64,000 nt of DNA from Drosophila pseudoobscura (GCF_009870125.1 NC_046683.1:22019001-22083000); one strand, 5' to 3'; shown: positions 10,823 through 23,953, counted from the first letter of the stretch. Made by a program: numbers and translations. Notes: generated by a model not told the origin, from the sequence alone.

Positions 10823-13062
10823 TCAAATCCAACTGAAATCAGGCTCAATGTAGATTTTGCTTTGTTTTCGTTTCGGGGTGCGATTATAGTTGTTCTTCAA
10901 TTCCATTCCAATTTCGATGGTTCCATTGATCACCTAGGGGTAAATGGTAGCCGGCAATCGATTACAAATAGTGGCCATAAAGACTCATTCGCAGTTGGTG
11001 GAGCGCGGACTGCAACTGAATGCCCCTGCATACATACATATGTATGTATGTATGTATGTATGTATATGTGTATGTGAGCCTGTGCATATGTTGCCACTTG
11101 TACGTACAGGCATGTGTCTGTGTGTGTTTTTGAGTTTGTGGCATCTTCGTGTTGCTGCTGTTGTGGCCAGACATCCTCGCCTTCGGTTCGGGTTTGGTGC
11201 GGAGTGTGAAGAAGGGGCAGCGTCAGGCCAATACACAGCCAACAGCTGGCGGCTAAAAGCGGCTTTATGGCCATTAAAGCCATAAAAAAGCATTGAAGAT
11301 GGGAAAAAGTCAGTCAGGCAGGCTGGCTGCCAAGCCAAGGCAATGAAAATTGAGCAGCGCCAAAGGCAGAGACAGAGTCAAAGCCAAAGAGCAGCAAAAA
11401 ACGAGCGCCAAAGGCAGAGCCAAAGAGCAGTAAAAACACCGCGCATATTCAGACAAAGAGTGGCGGGGTTGACGCAAAGAAAGAAGAAAAGAGAGAGAGA
11501 GAGAGAGAGAGAGAGCCAGCGAGAGGAGAGCGTATCATTTTATTTGATTTGCGAAGGGTTCGTTCAGTTGCTTAAGAGTGTGTGTGCGCGAGTGGGAGTG
11601 GATTGGATCGGTGTGGTGACAGGGAACGAGACGGGCCACGCCACAGCGGCCTCTTAACGGACAAGGTTGTAAGCAGCATGTGGCGCTTACTACTCACTCC
11701 TCCCTTCCCTTCCTCTTCCTCTTCCCACTCCATTCGATTTTGCGTGTGTTTTGCTTTGGTTTTTCTTCTTTATTTTCGTATCTTGTTTTATTAGCACTTG
11801 CGTGTGCTGCCATTTAGCGCATTTAATTTAATAATTAAGTTGCTGATGAAGACGACGCGGACTCTTACGGCTACTGCTCGACAGAACGCGTGTGTGTGTG
11901 TGCGTGAGTGCGAGTGAGAGTGTGAGAGAGTTGTAGGGCATCCGAAAGAGAGCAGAAATTGAACAGCAATACGTGACATTGAAAATGTATGCTACATACA
12001 TACATACATACATACATATGTACATATCGACATATTTATGCATGTGTTTGCTGTGGCTGTTTCTACATTTATTTGTGAATATGTATGTATGTGCCTGTGT
12101 ACATTCGAAACAAACTGAATTAGCTTTTTTTAAACAAAAGTAAACACCATGCAAGCAGAAAAATTGCCCATTACTTACTAAATTGGTCGACAAAACAACA
12201 TTTGTTCACACAAAATTACATTCACATTTAATACCGTACATAATAGATGCCACATCCGGACGGTCCTATAACCGGACAGAAAAACTGCGACAGTGGGTGT
12301 CCGACTATGGGGAATTTCACTGTACAACTGCAAACTGCAAAACTCCACATATGTATGTACACATATGTACATATGTATATGTACATATGTATGTATGGAC
12401 ATATATGGTATGGTATGATAGGCACAAACTTTCTTGAATGAGTTTATTTATACAAACATACACATATGCATACGTACATGCATACATACATATGTACATA
12501 TCCATATGAAGCACTTACAGTGGCCACAAAACATTGATCAAATGTCAGCCCAAAAGAGAACCCAAAATCGAGTAAATAGAGTAAACAGAAAGAAAGAAAA
12601 CCAAACCTACATACATACATATGTATGTACATGTAAGTGTGTACATAGTATAGGAAAACCATTCTATAGATGGGGAAGCTTTAGGTAACTTTCCAGGACG
12701 ATTAGTCAACCGATTTTTCTACAGCTTGGGAAGCTGAAATTGTATTATCTTCAGGACTAAACGCTTCAACGCGTTATTTACTTAGTACATACATATGTCC
12801 ACCATAGAAGTTCAGATTACTGTACATAAGTATGTAGTTTATGCTGTCAAAAGGCTTTTAAAATGCGTATCAAAGACCCAAAAACCAAAAAACCGTAATT
12901 GAAATGCAGCTCAGCTGAGAGCAACGCTGCATTATTGCAATGTCCGTTGCGATGCGATCGAGCCGAGCCGAGCCGGAGCAAAACGCGACGAGCCGAACAT
13001 GCTTGATTGATTGGCCAAGCCACGCTCTGCGAGGAAGAGAGGAAGAGATATGCACATACATA
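10823..13062. other. Intergenic or intronic; no gene seen
   Basis: Contains ATGT repeats (11035-11068, 11993-12020, 12345-12400, 12470-12500, 12608-12632), a purine-rich CAAAGGCAGAG-type tract (11350-11430), a (GA)n run (11491-11514), (GT)n at 11890-11902, and a CGAGCCGAGCCG run near 12957-12975. A stretch at 12255-12335 has weak similarity to 20640-20715 (see findings). Confidence 0.35.
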
Positions 13063-14712
13063 CAGTGGTGCTCATACACTTAAGCCACAAGAACTACACC
13101 ATGAATTTAAGCGAATATCAAGAAAAGTTTTTATTTTACAGCTCCCATTTTTTGTCTCAAATTAGTTCTATATGTCAGTGTTTTAATACAACAACAACCA
13201 AGTTATGAAAATATATAGTCAGCGAAATAATTAAAAAATCTGAAATTATCTCCAAAATATCCTGCTCATATACTTAAGCCACCTCAAAAAAAAATGGTTA
13301 AAAAAGTTAAAATTTGCTCAGTATTCCTAGTATTTTTAATAAAACTACTTTAATATTTTGTAGGATGACCTTTCTGCTTAAGAAAAGTGGAGCAACGCCT
13401 TGGTATTGAGCCTACAGGACGTGCCCACTGTTGAGGGGTGATTTTCCTTCATTCTTCCTGTAAAATTCAGCACAAATCCTTTTAATTGCTGTTTTTTTTT
13501 TGGGCAATGACTTGGTTTAGAATTCCCCACAAGTTCTCTATAGGGTTCTGGTCGGAACTCTGCGGAGACCCTTACAAAACATTGATTCCCTCTTGGTTAA
13601 GCCACGACTTGACTATCCTGCAGCAATGTATCGGGTCGTTGTCCTGTCAAAATATCCAGGCAAGTGGCAAATTATCGGCATGTTCTCCAGATAATGTGTT
13701 ACTCAGAATGTCCCTCTACATTTCGGCGTTCATAATACCTTGAATCTTCACCAGGAGACCTAAACACGATGCGGTGAAACAGCCCCAGACCACGATCGAA
13801 GCGCCACAATGTTTAACGGTCTTCTTTGTGTATTCTGGAGGTAATTATTTGTTGGGTGGACGTCGTACATATAGTTTACCATCACTTCTAAAGACATTAA
13901 ACTTGGATTTTTCGATCCAAACAATCATATTTCAAAAATTAGGACCTTGGTGGGTATGCACTGTGGCGAATTGAAGGCGCTTTTTAACATTCATGATGGA
14001 CAGCATCGTGTTTAGGTCTCCTGGTGAAGATTCAAGGTATTATGAACGCCGAAATGTAGAGGGACATTCTGAGTAACACATTATCTGGAGAACATGCCGA
14101 TAATTTGCCACTTGCCTGGATATTTTGACAGGACAACGACCCGATACATTGCTGCAGGATAGTCAAGTCGTGGCTTAACCAAGAGGGAATCAATGTTTTG
14201 TAAGGGTCTCCGCAGAGTTCCGACCAGAACCCTATAGAGAACTTGTGGGGAATTCTAAACCAAGTCATTGCCCAAAAAAAAAACAGCAATTAAAAGGATT
14301 TGTGCTGAATTTTACAGGAAGAATGAAGGAAAATCACCCCTCAACAGTGGGCACGTCCTGTAGGCTCAATACCAAGGCGTTGCTCCACTTTTCTTAAGCA
14401 GAAAGGTCATCCTACAAAATATTAAAGTAGTTTTATTTAAAATACTAGGAATACTGAGCAAATTTTAACTTTTTTAACTATTTTTTTTTGAGGTGGCTTA
14501 AGTATATGAGCAGGATATTTTGGAGATAATTTCAGATTTTTTAATTATTTCGCTGACTATATATTTTCATAACTTGGTTGTTGTTGTATTAAAACACTGA
14601 CATATAGAACTAATTTGAGACAAAAAATGGGAGCTGTAAAATAAAAACTTTTCTTGATATTCGCTTAAATTCATGGTGTAGTTCTTGTGGCTTAAGTGTA
14701 TGAGCACCACTG
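13063..14712. mobile_element. Palindromic (fold-back) Tc1-like element 3
   Basis: Flanked by TA at 13061-13062 and 14713-14714; both ends read CAGTGGTGCTCATACACTTAAG inward. The left arm (13063-13772) and right arm (14003-14712) are inverted copies of 710 bp with only a couple of mismatches noticed and no net length difference (coordinates sum to 27775 throughout). The 230-bp centre (13773-14002) is single copy. Each arm is the 3' half of a Tc1-type transposon; the 5' half with its DNA-binding domain is absent. Confidence 0.93.
13773..14002 (-). pseudogene. Tc1-like transposase catalytic half, minus-strand copy (continues into left arm to about 13340)
   Basis: Reading on the minus strand from about 13990 gives 'RLQFATVHTHQGPNF', a stop, then 'VWIEKSKFNVFRSDGK' (position of the WSDESKF first-Asp motif, here WIEKSKF, so the Asp is lost), 'VVWGCFTASCLG', and through the left arm 'QDNDPIHCCRIVKSWL' (second Asp), 'GSPQSSDQNPIENLWG' (third acidic residue Glu). 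Stops are scattered. The right arm repeats the last part on the plus strand (14100-14420). Confidence 0.85.
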
Positions 14713-17520
14713 TATGTACATACATATGTATGTGAATACTTATGGACGCATGCATAAGTACGCTGTATTTAGGTAGATAGCGGGTAGAGTGCACCCCGCT
14801 AAAGCAGGGGGGTTTGGTTTGGTTTGGTTTGGTTCCAGCATGGTCATATCTACATTAATACACATGTATGTACATATGTATGTCCGGGCAATGCCCCAAA
14901 TAATTTGCGTCTAAAATAAACATAACCTTGAATAATTTTCAACCTTTAAAATCGCATATCAAACAAATATCTTGAGGCTAATGCCCCAAAAAATATATGT
15001 ATGTACATATGTATGTATATGGTATGAATACATGGGTGTGTGTGTGTGTGTGTGTGTGTATCTCTATCTGACATTGAGTATAAAGTGCTGACTGAGTCAA
15101 AATATTTGGTTTGCGGTTAATCGCTTGCCACTCCACTTCCCGCGGCTCGCTAAGAGATTGTGCAGGGGTCGGGGTCTGTCAGTCAAAGCTCGAAGGTGTC
15201 CCATCGCTGATACCCCGTATTCCCTATTCCCCTTCCATTAAAAGCACACACACGCGAAGAGACCCTCCCATACATTGGCTTGCCGGATGGTGGTCGTAGC
15301 GCATTATCCAATACTGGTCAGTGGTTTGGTTAGTGTCGTGTCGGTCATGAGTGGGAAGGAGAGGGTAACAATTATCTTGTCAACCATCTTAGTTGGGTGG
15401 TTATTTTGCACACACAAACACACACATTCGCATACTTCACTGTGCCACCTCCCCCCTACTATTTCACTCTTTTTACGGTTACACGTGCGCTGTCGTTTGG
15501 CCCTTCCTCCTCCACCACCACCACCACCACCATCAACTAACCGAACCGTACCCGACAGACTATCCGGCCAGCCGAACGACCGCTGATGGTCGTTGGTTAG
15601 CCTCGGACCAAAACCCGAAACAGAGCGCAACATTTCGCTCGCTCCCTCCCGCTCATGCTCTTGCTCTTGCTCTTGCTCTTCACGATACAACTTTGTCCGA
15701 TTTCAGTGCTTCGGCTGCAATAGTCAGTCGTGAAACACCCTTTCTTTTTTATCGAGAGCGTTGTTTCATGGACTATGGACAATGAGTTAATTTTAATTTT
15801 ACACATACATACAAGCGTGAACCCGCCTAAGTCCCAACGAGTGAACCTGTAGACCATAAATATAGATACTAATAATTCAATGCTTTATAATAGTTAAGAC
15901 TTAGTGAGAAACCTGCTACCAAAGGTTTTATTTGGTACAATGCAAGCCCCATAATAATTGCTAGCAGGTACTGACGAAGACATTTTTATTCACATGATTT
16001 TTCAAATGAGAATCAACCACTAAGTATACAAGTTTCGTGGGTTCCTTATAGGCCAATTTAATTTAAAACTATACCAAAGACTTAAATGAATGGAATTATT
16101 AGACCGGAAATCGGATGCCCACTAATCGGGCTCAGAAAGGAAGAGCATCCATGTTGAGTAACGAACTTGACTTGATTTTCGTCTCTCGTTTTTTTATTGC
16201 GGTTTTGCATTTAGAAATTGATGACGAAGCCCCTTGGCTCGCGTGTGTGTACACTGAGTGTACATACATACATATATGTATGCATATACATACATACATG
16301 TGTGTTATGGTGCGTGTGGGAAACGTTTTTCCTTTTAAATTGAAACTGTAACACAAAATGCTCTGTGTGCGCCACTTGGTGCCCCCTGGTGCCCCCTGGT
16401 GCCCCTTGGTGGCCCTTTTCTTACCATTCTCTTTTATTTTCATTGCCCTTTTTCCTCTACCGCGTGCTCGGCTAGTGGCGTGAAGCAAACATTTTACGCT
16501 TTTCTGTTTTGGCTTTCGAGTGTCTCTAAATGCGTTATTCGACTGATTTTTATTTGCTTCCCTCCCCCGGGGCACCGGGATCGCAGCACCCTACTCATTG
16601 GCGTTCTTTTTTTTAAGTAACTTCCAGCTCCGTCCTCTGGTATTCGGTGGGTGGTGGTGGTGGTGCATGGTGTGAGGGAAATTCTTGGAATGTTTTCCGT
16701 TTGACATCTTTGTACGCTCGCAAGGAAGCGTGTTTCGATTTGGAATTATTGTTTTCACCACATAGTAGAAAGTATGTACGTTAGTACTGAGATGTACATA
16801 CATATGTATGTATGTATGTATTTATGTGTGTATGTATGTACTATGTATCTATGAGCCTGGTTGCGCACCTGATTAGTATGAGTATTTCCTCTAATTATGT
16901 TTCTCCTTTTCCTTAATTTGCTTGTACCGCTGCACTCAATCTTTCCCCATCTGGCTCTCTTTTCTCTATTTCGCTCTGTCTTTTCTCCCTTTCGTACTGT
17001 GACTCTTTCTCCCAACCGGTTTCGCAAAACGCATTTTTCATTTTGCAGTACGTGTCGTGTTAACAATAACGAAAAATAACAACAATTGAGATGAGCAAGA
17101 GAAATGCCGGAAGTTAAACGAGGACTGCAGCAGCGCTGCTCGTGTCTCTGTTTGCGCCCTGCTCTGCTGATGAGAAACCTCGTCGTTGTTTTTGTCAATT
17201 TTCATTTAAATTTCAAAGATCAACAAATTATTGCTCTCTGCCTGTGATCCTGTCCCTGCCTCTACCACTGCTTCAGCTGGTTTCCACATCCATTCACATA
17301 CATACATACATGCATGCATACATACATATGTACATATGTACGTATAATGTATATTTGTATGTTTTGTTTAAACATAAACAAATTCAATTTTTCTCGCATT
17401 GAGCGTCTCGTGATTTTATTTAGACTGGGAATTCAGGAATTGCTCAAGACCAGCTTCAGGGTGGAATTAAATGAAATGGAGAGGTGTGATTGAGAGAGAG
17501 GGAGAGGGGGAGGGAGAGAG
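14713..17520. other. Intergenic or intronic; no gene seen
   Basis: Features visible: GGTTT tandem run 14811-14834, two 'GCCCCAAA' landmarks near 14890 and 14980, (GT)n 15034-15058, CCA triplet run 15510-15535, a 10-bp minisatellite GGTGCCCCCT (four units, about 16379-16410), ATGT arrays (16262-16295, 16796-16845, 17300-17345) and a GA-rich run 17490-17522. Long frames on either strand cross these repeats and show no domains. Confidence 0.35.
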
Positions 17521-17522
17521 AG

Positions 17523-20500
17523 TCATAACAGTTCACAGCTTTAATGAACCCGTGCACTTTTTAACTTCAACCTTATTCCTTCTAACTGACCAATGAAAAT
17601 TAAATGTATACAGATAGAGAAATATTTACAGCTTCATAAATGTAATTTTCAAAAATAAACAATAAAAAAATATAAAAAAAGGAAATTTCCAACACCAGTA
17701 TCTGACGACACACATTTTAAGGTTTGTGATTTTTTTCAAAACATTTTGGGCAAAACACTTTAGCTCGTGGAGGCGAGATATGTATATATACATTGTACAT
17801 GTACATACATATGTATCTCTGAAAATTGTTTTATTTTTTTGTTTTTTAATTGTTTGCATTTGGGTCAAAACCTGTTGAAAGAGAACTCGCACTCGCTCAC
17901 GCATACCCACGCACAGTGCCGGGAATAAATGGGTTAATCACAATTTCAATACAAAATAAAGCAAAAGAAAGGGAAACAAGAAGAGAGGAACAAGAAAAAT
18001 ACCTAATAAAATTAAGCAGCAAAAGTATGACAACAACCACAAAGGGAAACCGCTAAGTTACTACACACAGATTCATTCATACATGCATGCATACATACAT
18101 ATGTATGTATGTACGTATCTACGTGTGTACTATGTATGTATGAACGTGTGACGATTATCTTGAAATGAGACCATAGCACACGCACACACGCACACAAACA
18201 AACACACAAATACGGACCCCAACACGACGCATACATACATACATAATACAGAGAAGACACTAAGTTAAACGGCCGCGCAACAATGACGACGCTAACGCCA
18301 CCGTAGACGCCAACGTCGCTGCCAATGTCCCACAAAGTCATTGCGCCTGAGAGCTAAAAGAGGCGGCGGCCTCTCCCACCACCGAACCATCGTAACTCTC
18401 CTCTCACTCAACAAGCATACCCACAAGCCGCCGCTACACGCGCAAACAAGGGCGGAAGCTAGCCAGGCAAGAGAACGCAGAACAAGCAAAGCAAAGAGAG
18501 CCCAGACAGCCAAAGAGACGACAACGACGAGGTCAAACACACAAACGAATGGGGGAAACATATTTTTTTGTTTTTCGGACGCGTGGGAGCTGCTGTTGTT
18601 GCTGTTGCTGCTCGCTGCGTCGCTGCGTCGCTGACGACTAGCGTCTGGAAGTGTAACGAACCATCCGTTTGCTGATCTGATGATGTTTTTAGCTTCCCAT
18701 TTGGTTATTACTTTTTTATTTGTTTATTTCTTGCTCCTTCGGCCAAAAAATAAAGTAAAAGAGAGCGCATTAACAGCACAGCGCCCTTAGCTTCGCACAG
18801 TGTTCCTCTGTGTGTGTTTGTGTTTGTGTGTGTGTGTCTGTGTCTGTGCAAATATACTGGTTTTGGCCCGACAATGAAATGTTTTTGTGTGTGTGTCTGA
18901 GGAGTGCTATGAATATGTTTGTGCCTCCCTGTCCATCCACCAGCAAACACTGCTGTTGTGTCAACACGTATGCACCAGCCTCTGCCCTATGCCGTAGCCT
19001 CAGCTCCTGCATCTTATCTTGTATTCGTGTTCTCTGTGAAACTTAAGCGGATTTTGCACGCTCGTTTCGTTATGTTTCGGACATTATTTTGCCTGCTGCT
19101 CCCATTTCTGCTCCCTTTGCGTATTTGGTTGACAGTTGGGGTATTCGATTAGACCGTCTAATCGCAAGAATAAGCCTTAAGGTGCCCAAATATTCTTCTC
19201 TTTCTAAACCGAAAAAGAGAAAGAAAGAAAAGCTTTCTAAGGCTTCGACAGCAGTTATCATCAATTTCGTCTCATAATTAATAATCAACGTTTTCTGTAT
19301 CAAGCCCCCTCAGCTACATATGTATGTATGTATGTATGTATATGCTGACGCTGTCGACACCCCACTGCCTGGCTATAGTATAGCCCTGCCGTCACTGCAT
19401 ACACCGCCCCAACCGACTATGACTCTGTGTATGTACTATGTACATGTATGTGTGTCGCACTCTCTCGGCCGCTCTCTGCCGACTACACTAGGTACAACAT
19501 GTATCTGTACACAAGTTCAGCAGCTAAAGTTATAGTCGTAGTTATAGTTGTAGTGATGTCCGTCTGTCTGTCTGTCCGTCTCGCTTAACGGCTATCTCTC
19601 ATAGACGATTGTAATTCGATGGTGGGAGATGAGAGATATGTAAACGGATGTGCGGAATGAAAGCACCTAGGATATTTGTCATAAGGTGGCAGAAGGATAG
19701 AAATATGTACCTATCTATATACTTATATTATAATATCTAAAACTAAAGTCGAATTGGGGAAATAATAATTTTTGATGGTGAAGTTAATGAAGATGTCTTC
19801 ATGGAGATAATAATCATATGTATGTATACCATAGGCGAAATAAGCTTTGCTGTTCGAAGGGTGTACGATTACATGTTGGGGTAAGTGTGTGCTTGTGTGT
19901 ATCCGTTTTGGCAGCCTCGTCGCGACGAGGCAATAAAATAAAGGGCCAAAGCGGGCAAACAATACAAACGATGACTGTGAAGAGCGGCGCAGTGAAGAGG
20001 GTGGGTGCGATGGAGTATTTTGTGCGAAGGGACTGGGGAGTGCTTGTTTGTACCGGTCGCTTGGTTAGGTGGTGGTTAGTGGCGGAGGGTTGTCATTTCT
20101 GTGTCCCTCACAACCGGGAAGCAATTAAGCAGGGATTATGCTAAAGAGACGGGAGAGGTGCTCCTGGTCGACCAAGTGGATTGGGTGGGGTGGGGTGAGG
20201 TGGGGTGTGGTGTGATGTTGTGATCTTTGGGCATTGCTATTAGCTTAGCGAGAGGAACCCTGGCTTGGCGAAATTTCGCCTATGATCTTATTTCTTGAGC
20301 TGTAAGAAACCGATAAAGCTGCTGTTCTTCACGTGCGAATTATCCCTAGAAAACCCAAAGATTATCCTTACATTATACATATGTACAGCTTCATTCTCAC
20401 TTCGTCGTGCTTCTTCGGGTCTTACGTTAGCACTCAAACTTTATCGGCGTAGCATTCCATACTATATTTCACTCAATTCATTTTGGGCATCGTTTGGATT

Positions 20501-21910
20501 GGATTTGGTGCCGGTTTTTTGGCCCTTCATGCAGACCTCTTGTATGAACTAAATTCACACATACATATGTACATACATACATACATATGTATGCATGTTA
20601 ATGCAACAATATTAAATTTAGATAACCTTCTACGTACAGTAATAATTTTCATAGTCTGACAAAAAACTGTGACGGACGGTATCTGGCTTTTGGGGAATTT
20701 TACTATACAGTGTACACTGTAAGTGTGTACCAAGGATAATCTCTCGGCACCTCTCTCCACCTATCTATGTATGTATGTGTATGTGTCTTCTTCTCCTTAT
20801 TTATTTACTTCTCATTCTGCTTCTTCTTACATGCGCAGCTGTTCCCGTTTAGTCAATTGTCAATCACAGGTAGTCAAGACACAGCACGCACACACACACA
20901 TGGAGTGGCACAATCGTCAGCTGTTATCACTGCACTGGACTGAATTGCAAGAGACACGCAGGAAAAGGACAGAACGTAAGGTAACATGGAATTTAGCGCT
21001 GACAGTGGGGGGGAGACAATGCAACAACTGTTATGGCAAGATCAGACATCGCTCTGCTTCTCGCCCAGACAGGCACTCGGAAGTGGTTGTGCCGAACCGA
21101 TCCCAGCCTCGCAGCAAGCACACAACTCGGAAAGGTAAGACAGAAGAGAGCGGTAAAGCATCGGTCTCGAAGCGAAGAGCGCCTTCCGCATGAAGAGAGT
21201 CGATAAGTAAGAGAGTGCGCCGAGCCGAAGCATGAGTAGCGAGCAGCGACTACGGCTGCGGCAGAGGCTGTGTGTGTTCAACGTCATAAATTTCAAATGC
21301 TATCAGCTGTTGCAAATTCGTACAGCTGCTGCATGCAGCCAGCACCAGCATCTCACTCTCCATCTCGCAGTCTATCCCTCTCGCTATCCATCTCTCTCGC
21401 TGCTCCACACAATCTCCTCCTCTTGGCACACACAGGCACACAGTGTCATTGCCGCTGTGGTCGCTCTGGGGGGTTGCTCAGAAACCAATCGTGGAAAAAC
21501 GCATTTTGTTTCATTTGCCGACTCTGACGCTAAGGCTGACAGCGACGTCGGCGCAGACGCTGACGCTTCTTATCGCCGTTGATGAAATCATTTTCAGCTT
21601 GTGATTTTTTAATTGAAAATCCCTTTCGAACCAGCCCAAAAATGTAGTAAATACTAAACCCTTGAAACGATATCGCTTAGATTTCGGTTTGTATATTCGG
21701 GTAATAGGAATTTTTTGGTGTACGGGAAACATTCCCCGTTTCCCAGTGGAGGGAAATGCTCGATCCAAACAACTGCTTTTTCGACCATGTCTCCCCAAAG
21801 AGAGAAGTCTGACTTTAGAAACGTCCACAATTTCGGCCCCACTAAATCTCTCAGGTGTAATGCAAAAACACATGGCAAATACTTTTGAACATAGTATGCT
21901 TCTCTAGTGG
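17523..21910. other. Intergenic or upstream DNA of an unseen gene; no gene seen
   Basis: 18280-18640 is relatively GC-rich with CAG/CTG-type repeats (GCTGCTGTTGTTGCTGTTGC near 18588) and could be leader sequence of a gene whose coding part is outside. Isolated donor-like GTAAGT/GTAAGA sites occur on the plus strand at about 19875 and 21135 but no coding exon is attached. Other contents: CA/GT runs at 18180-18210 and 18806-18840, ATGT arrays at 18085-18115 and 19315-19345, and GTGGGGTGGGGTG-type repeats at 20185-20215. Confidence 0.3.
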
Positions 21911-22212
21911 ATAAAATTATTATCGTCGGATGACTATGTACATATGTACATCATAAGTAAATAGCAGCCATAAGAACGAATGCATAAAAGTTTAAGTACA
22001 TACATATGTACATTAGAGTGTCCCTTATATGGAGGAAATGTTTTTTTTCGAATTTAATCGTGCATACCCTCTTATTTTTTTCCTTTTACCTTAAAGAATA
22101 TGTGTTTTTAATGTTATTTGAAAATTTTGGCATTAACCCATGCCGAATCACACTCAAAGTTTTACATATGTGAAAGGCTTTTCAACTTTTAAATAATAGG
22201 TACAATTTTAAT

Positions 22213-23338
22213 CAGTTCTAACTTTTTATTGGGAATATTTTCTTTTTAAAGTCTCCTTTTTACAATCCGGGTACATTTTTCTGTGTTCCTGAACGCAACG
22301 CAACAAAAACTGTTTTTGTTCCTCATCCACTGTTAGACGCCCGCGAAAGTCTTTCATCAATTTCACAGCTCTTTCTGCGTCATTATTTACTGCCTTAAGT
22401 AATGAAAGACTCTTCTTGCTTTTTGAGTAGGACGGGTTACTGTTCCATGATGAAGGGCACAGACTGAAAAAACTGTCATCAATTTTAAGGCGATCAAATG
22501 ATGTCCTACTTTTATAGATATAAAATCGCCCATATGTTTGTCTAAAATGGAAAGAAAACAAGAAATTGCATATTTGAGTTAATACTTGAAGCTTCTAATA
22601 TTACTTACCAAAAAAGTGCACCGTTAAGATCTTCCATCGATGGTACATATCGTTTTTCTAAGCTGGCTTAGCTATTTTGTTTAGTCAAATTTGTGACCAT
22701 TCCTTCCTTTACATCAAATGTAACGTCTTCATCGGAAAGTGAGAGTATCAATATTTCATCATGTAGATACCATAAATGATGACAAAATTTCTTTAAAGCT
22801 GCTTTTGCTATAGCTTCATCAATAGTTTCATATTCGTTCAAGGATTTAACAAAACATAAATCCTGATACGGTGCTTTCACAGCCGAGGAACTTTCAAGCC
22901 ATGGTTATACATAGGTAGAGACTATGAACAATGACTATTATTTCCATTGTTTCGAAATGGGCAATATCAAACAAATTGTCCAAAGTTTGAACAAATCTCT
23001 AGATCTCTCTACGGGATCTATAGATCAATGATACTTTTTTAGCATCTTTTTGAAGGTCTCTCCAAGCTTGATGTAAGCATAGTAGCTTCTTTACACAGTT
23101 AGGCAAAGATTTGGTGGGTATTCTTGCTTTTTCCGAAGAGATAATGCATTCGCGAATCGCCAGATTAGCACTTTCATTTGTTGTTATTTTTACTTCACGC
23201 GTATTGTAGAACAGAGCCGCAAGCACTTGGCGATTCGACGGAAGTTTTGCGCCAACTATTTGATGATTTACATATGTACATGTATCACCAACTAGAAAAA
23301 TTTGCGGTTTGGAGCTGCGTAACACTTGAGCCATTGTT
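22213..23338 (-). pseudogene. Decayed multi-exon gene of a repetitive, transposon-like arthropod family
   Basis: Minus strand, in order: 23334-22999 with 'GAKLPSNRQVLAALFYNTRE', 'ISSEKARIPTKSLPNCVKKL' and 'AWRDLQKDAKK'; after a stop, 'FVQTLDNLFDIAHFETM' (about 22990-22940); 22880-22668 with 'DEAIAKAALKKFCHHLWYL' and 'LSDEDVTFDVKEGMV'; then 22553-22226 with 'LLKAVNNDAERAVKLMKDF' and 'DEEQKQFLLRCVQEHRKMYP'. These blocks in this order match, from memory, a protein family present in many copies in arthropod and other invertebrate genomes with no assigned function, often listed only as uncharacterised. The multi-copy nature suggests a transposon, but I see no terminal repeats. Several stops and missing joints show it is dead. 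A possible intron lies at about 22554-22607. Confidence 0.6.
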
Positions 23339-23426
23339 ACAAACAGGGACCGTAATCATTATAAGTTATATAGTAAAAATTACTTGGTAATGATCATATT
23401 TCAATTTTTTACGATTTTCTTCACAG

Positions 23427-23514
23427 ATAATCATTATTTTTGAGTAATTTGATAAAACTTAGGATTAATCATTATTCTTGATCAAAAAAAATAAAACTCA
23501 AAAATAATGATTAT
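23427..23514. repeat. 18-bp perfect inverted repeat (ATAATCATTATTTTTGAG)
   Basis: 23427-23444 pairs with 23497-23514. The word AATCATTA/TAATGATT also recurs nearby (23354, 23473, 23512). It could be a terminal or subterminal repeat of an old MITE, or a chance AT-rich palindrome. Confidence 0.55.
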
Positions 23515-23576
23515 CAATGATTTTTATTTTTTTCGCTTAAAATAAAACTCAACAGGAATTTACGGCTTCTGTGTTA

Positions 23577-23953
23577 GAATGTTCACCAATATTATTGCAT
23601 ATCCTTGTCAAAGGATAAATAAATTGCATGAGCGTAGTCAAGCGCAAGTAAGTCTTCGTATGTCTCCTTCCCCCCTCAGGTACGACTATGAGCAACTAGC
23701 TTTCCTTATCTTTTATTTGTTATTGATACATAAATGCAGTAGTAACGTAGTTTCAATAAATACAAACATATATATTTACATAAATAACACAAATAAATGC
23801 TGAGATTTATTTTGAGCGAAATATAATATATTAAATTTAATATAATATATTAATTTATTATTTTTTAAATTTATTTTCGAAAAGAAAATTTTAGCGCAGG
23901 GTGTAGCTTTGTGGTCCTTTGACAAGGATATGCAATAATATTTGCGAACATTC
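23577..23953. mobile_element. 377-bp MITE with TA target duplication
   Basis: Ends GAATGTTCACCAATATTATT...AATATTTGCGAACATTC form inverted repeats of about 40 bp (the inner part, TTGCATATCCTTGTCAAAGG, is exact). TA lies at 23575-23576 and 23954-23955. Non-coding, so a Tc1/mariner-type MITE is the best call. Confidence 0.75.

Noticed and set aside
16132-16575. 147-codon minus-strand frame
   Set aside because: Built from the GGTGCCCCCT minisatellite and an ACATAC repeat; no domain.
19558-19585. GTCCGTCTGTCTGTCTGTCCGTC run as another DINE-1 copy
   Set aside because: The flanks lack the other DINE-1 blocks; it may be plain (GTCT)n repeat.
20723-21193. 156-codon plus-strand frame
   Set aside because: Basic, low-information composition; begins in an ATGTATGT repeat; no homologue recognised.
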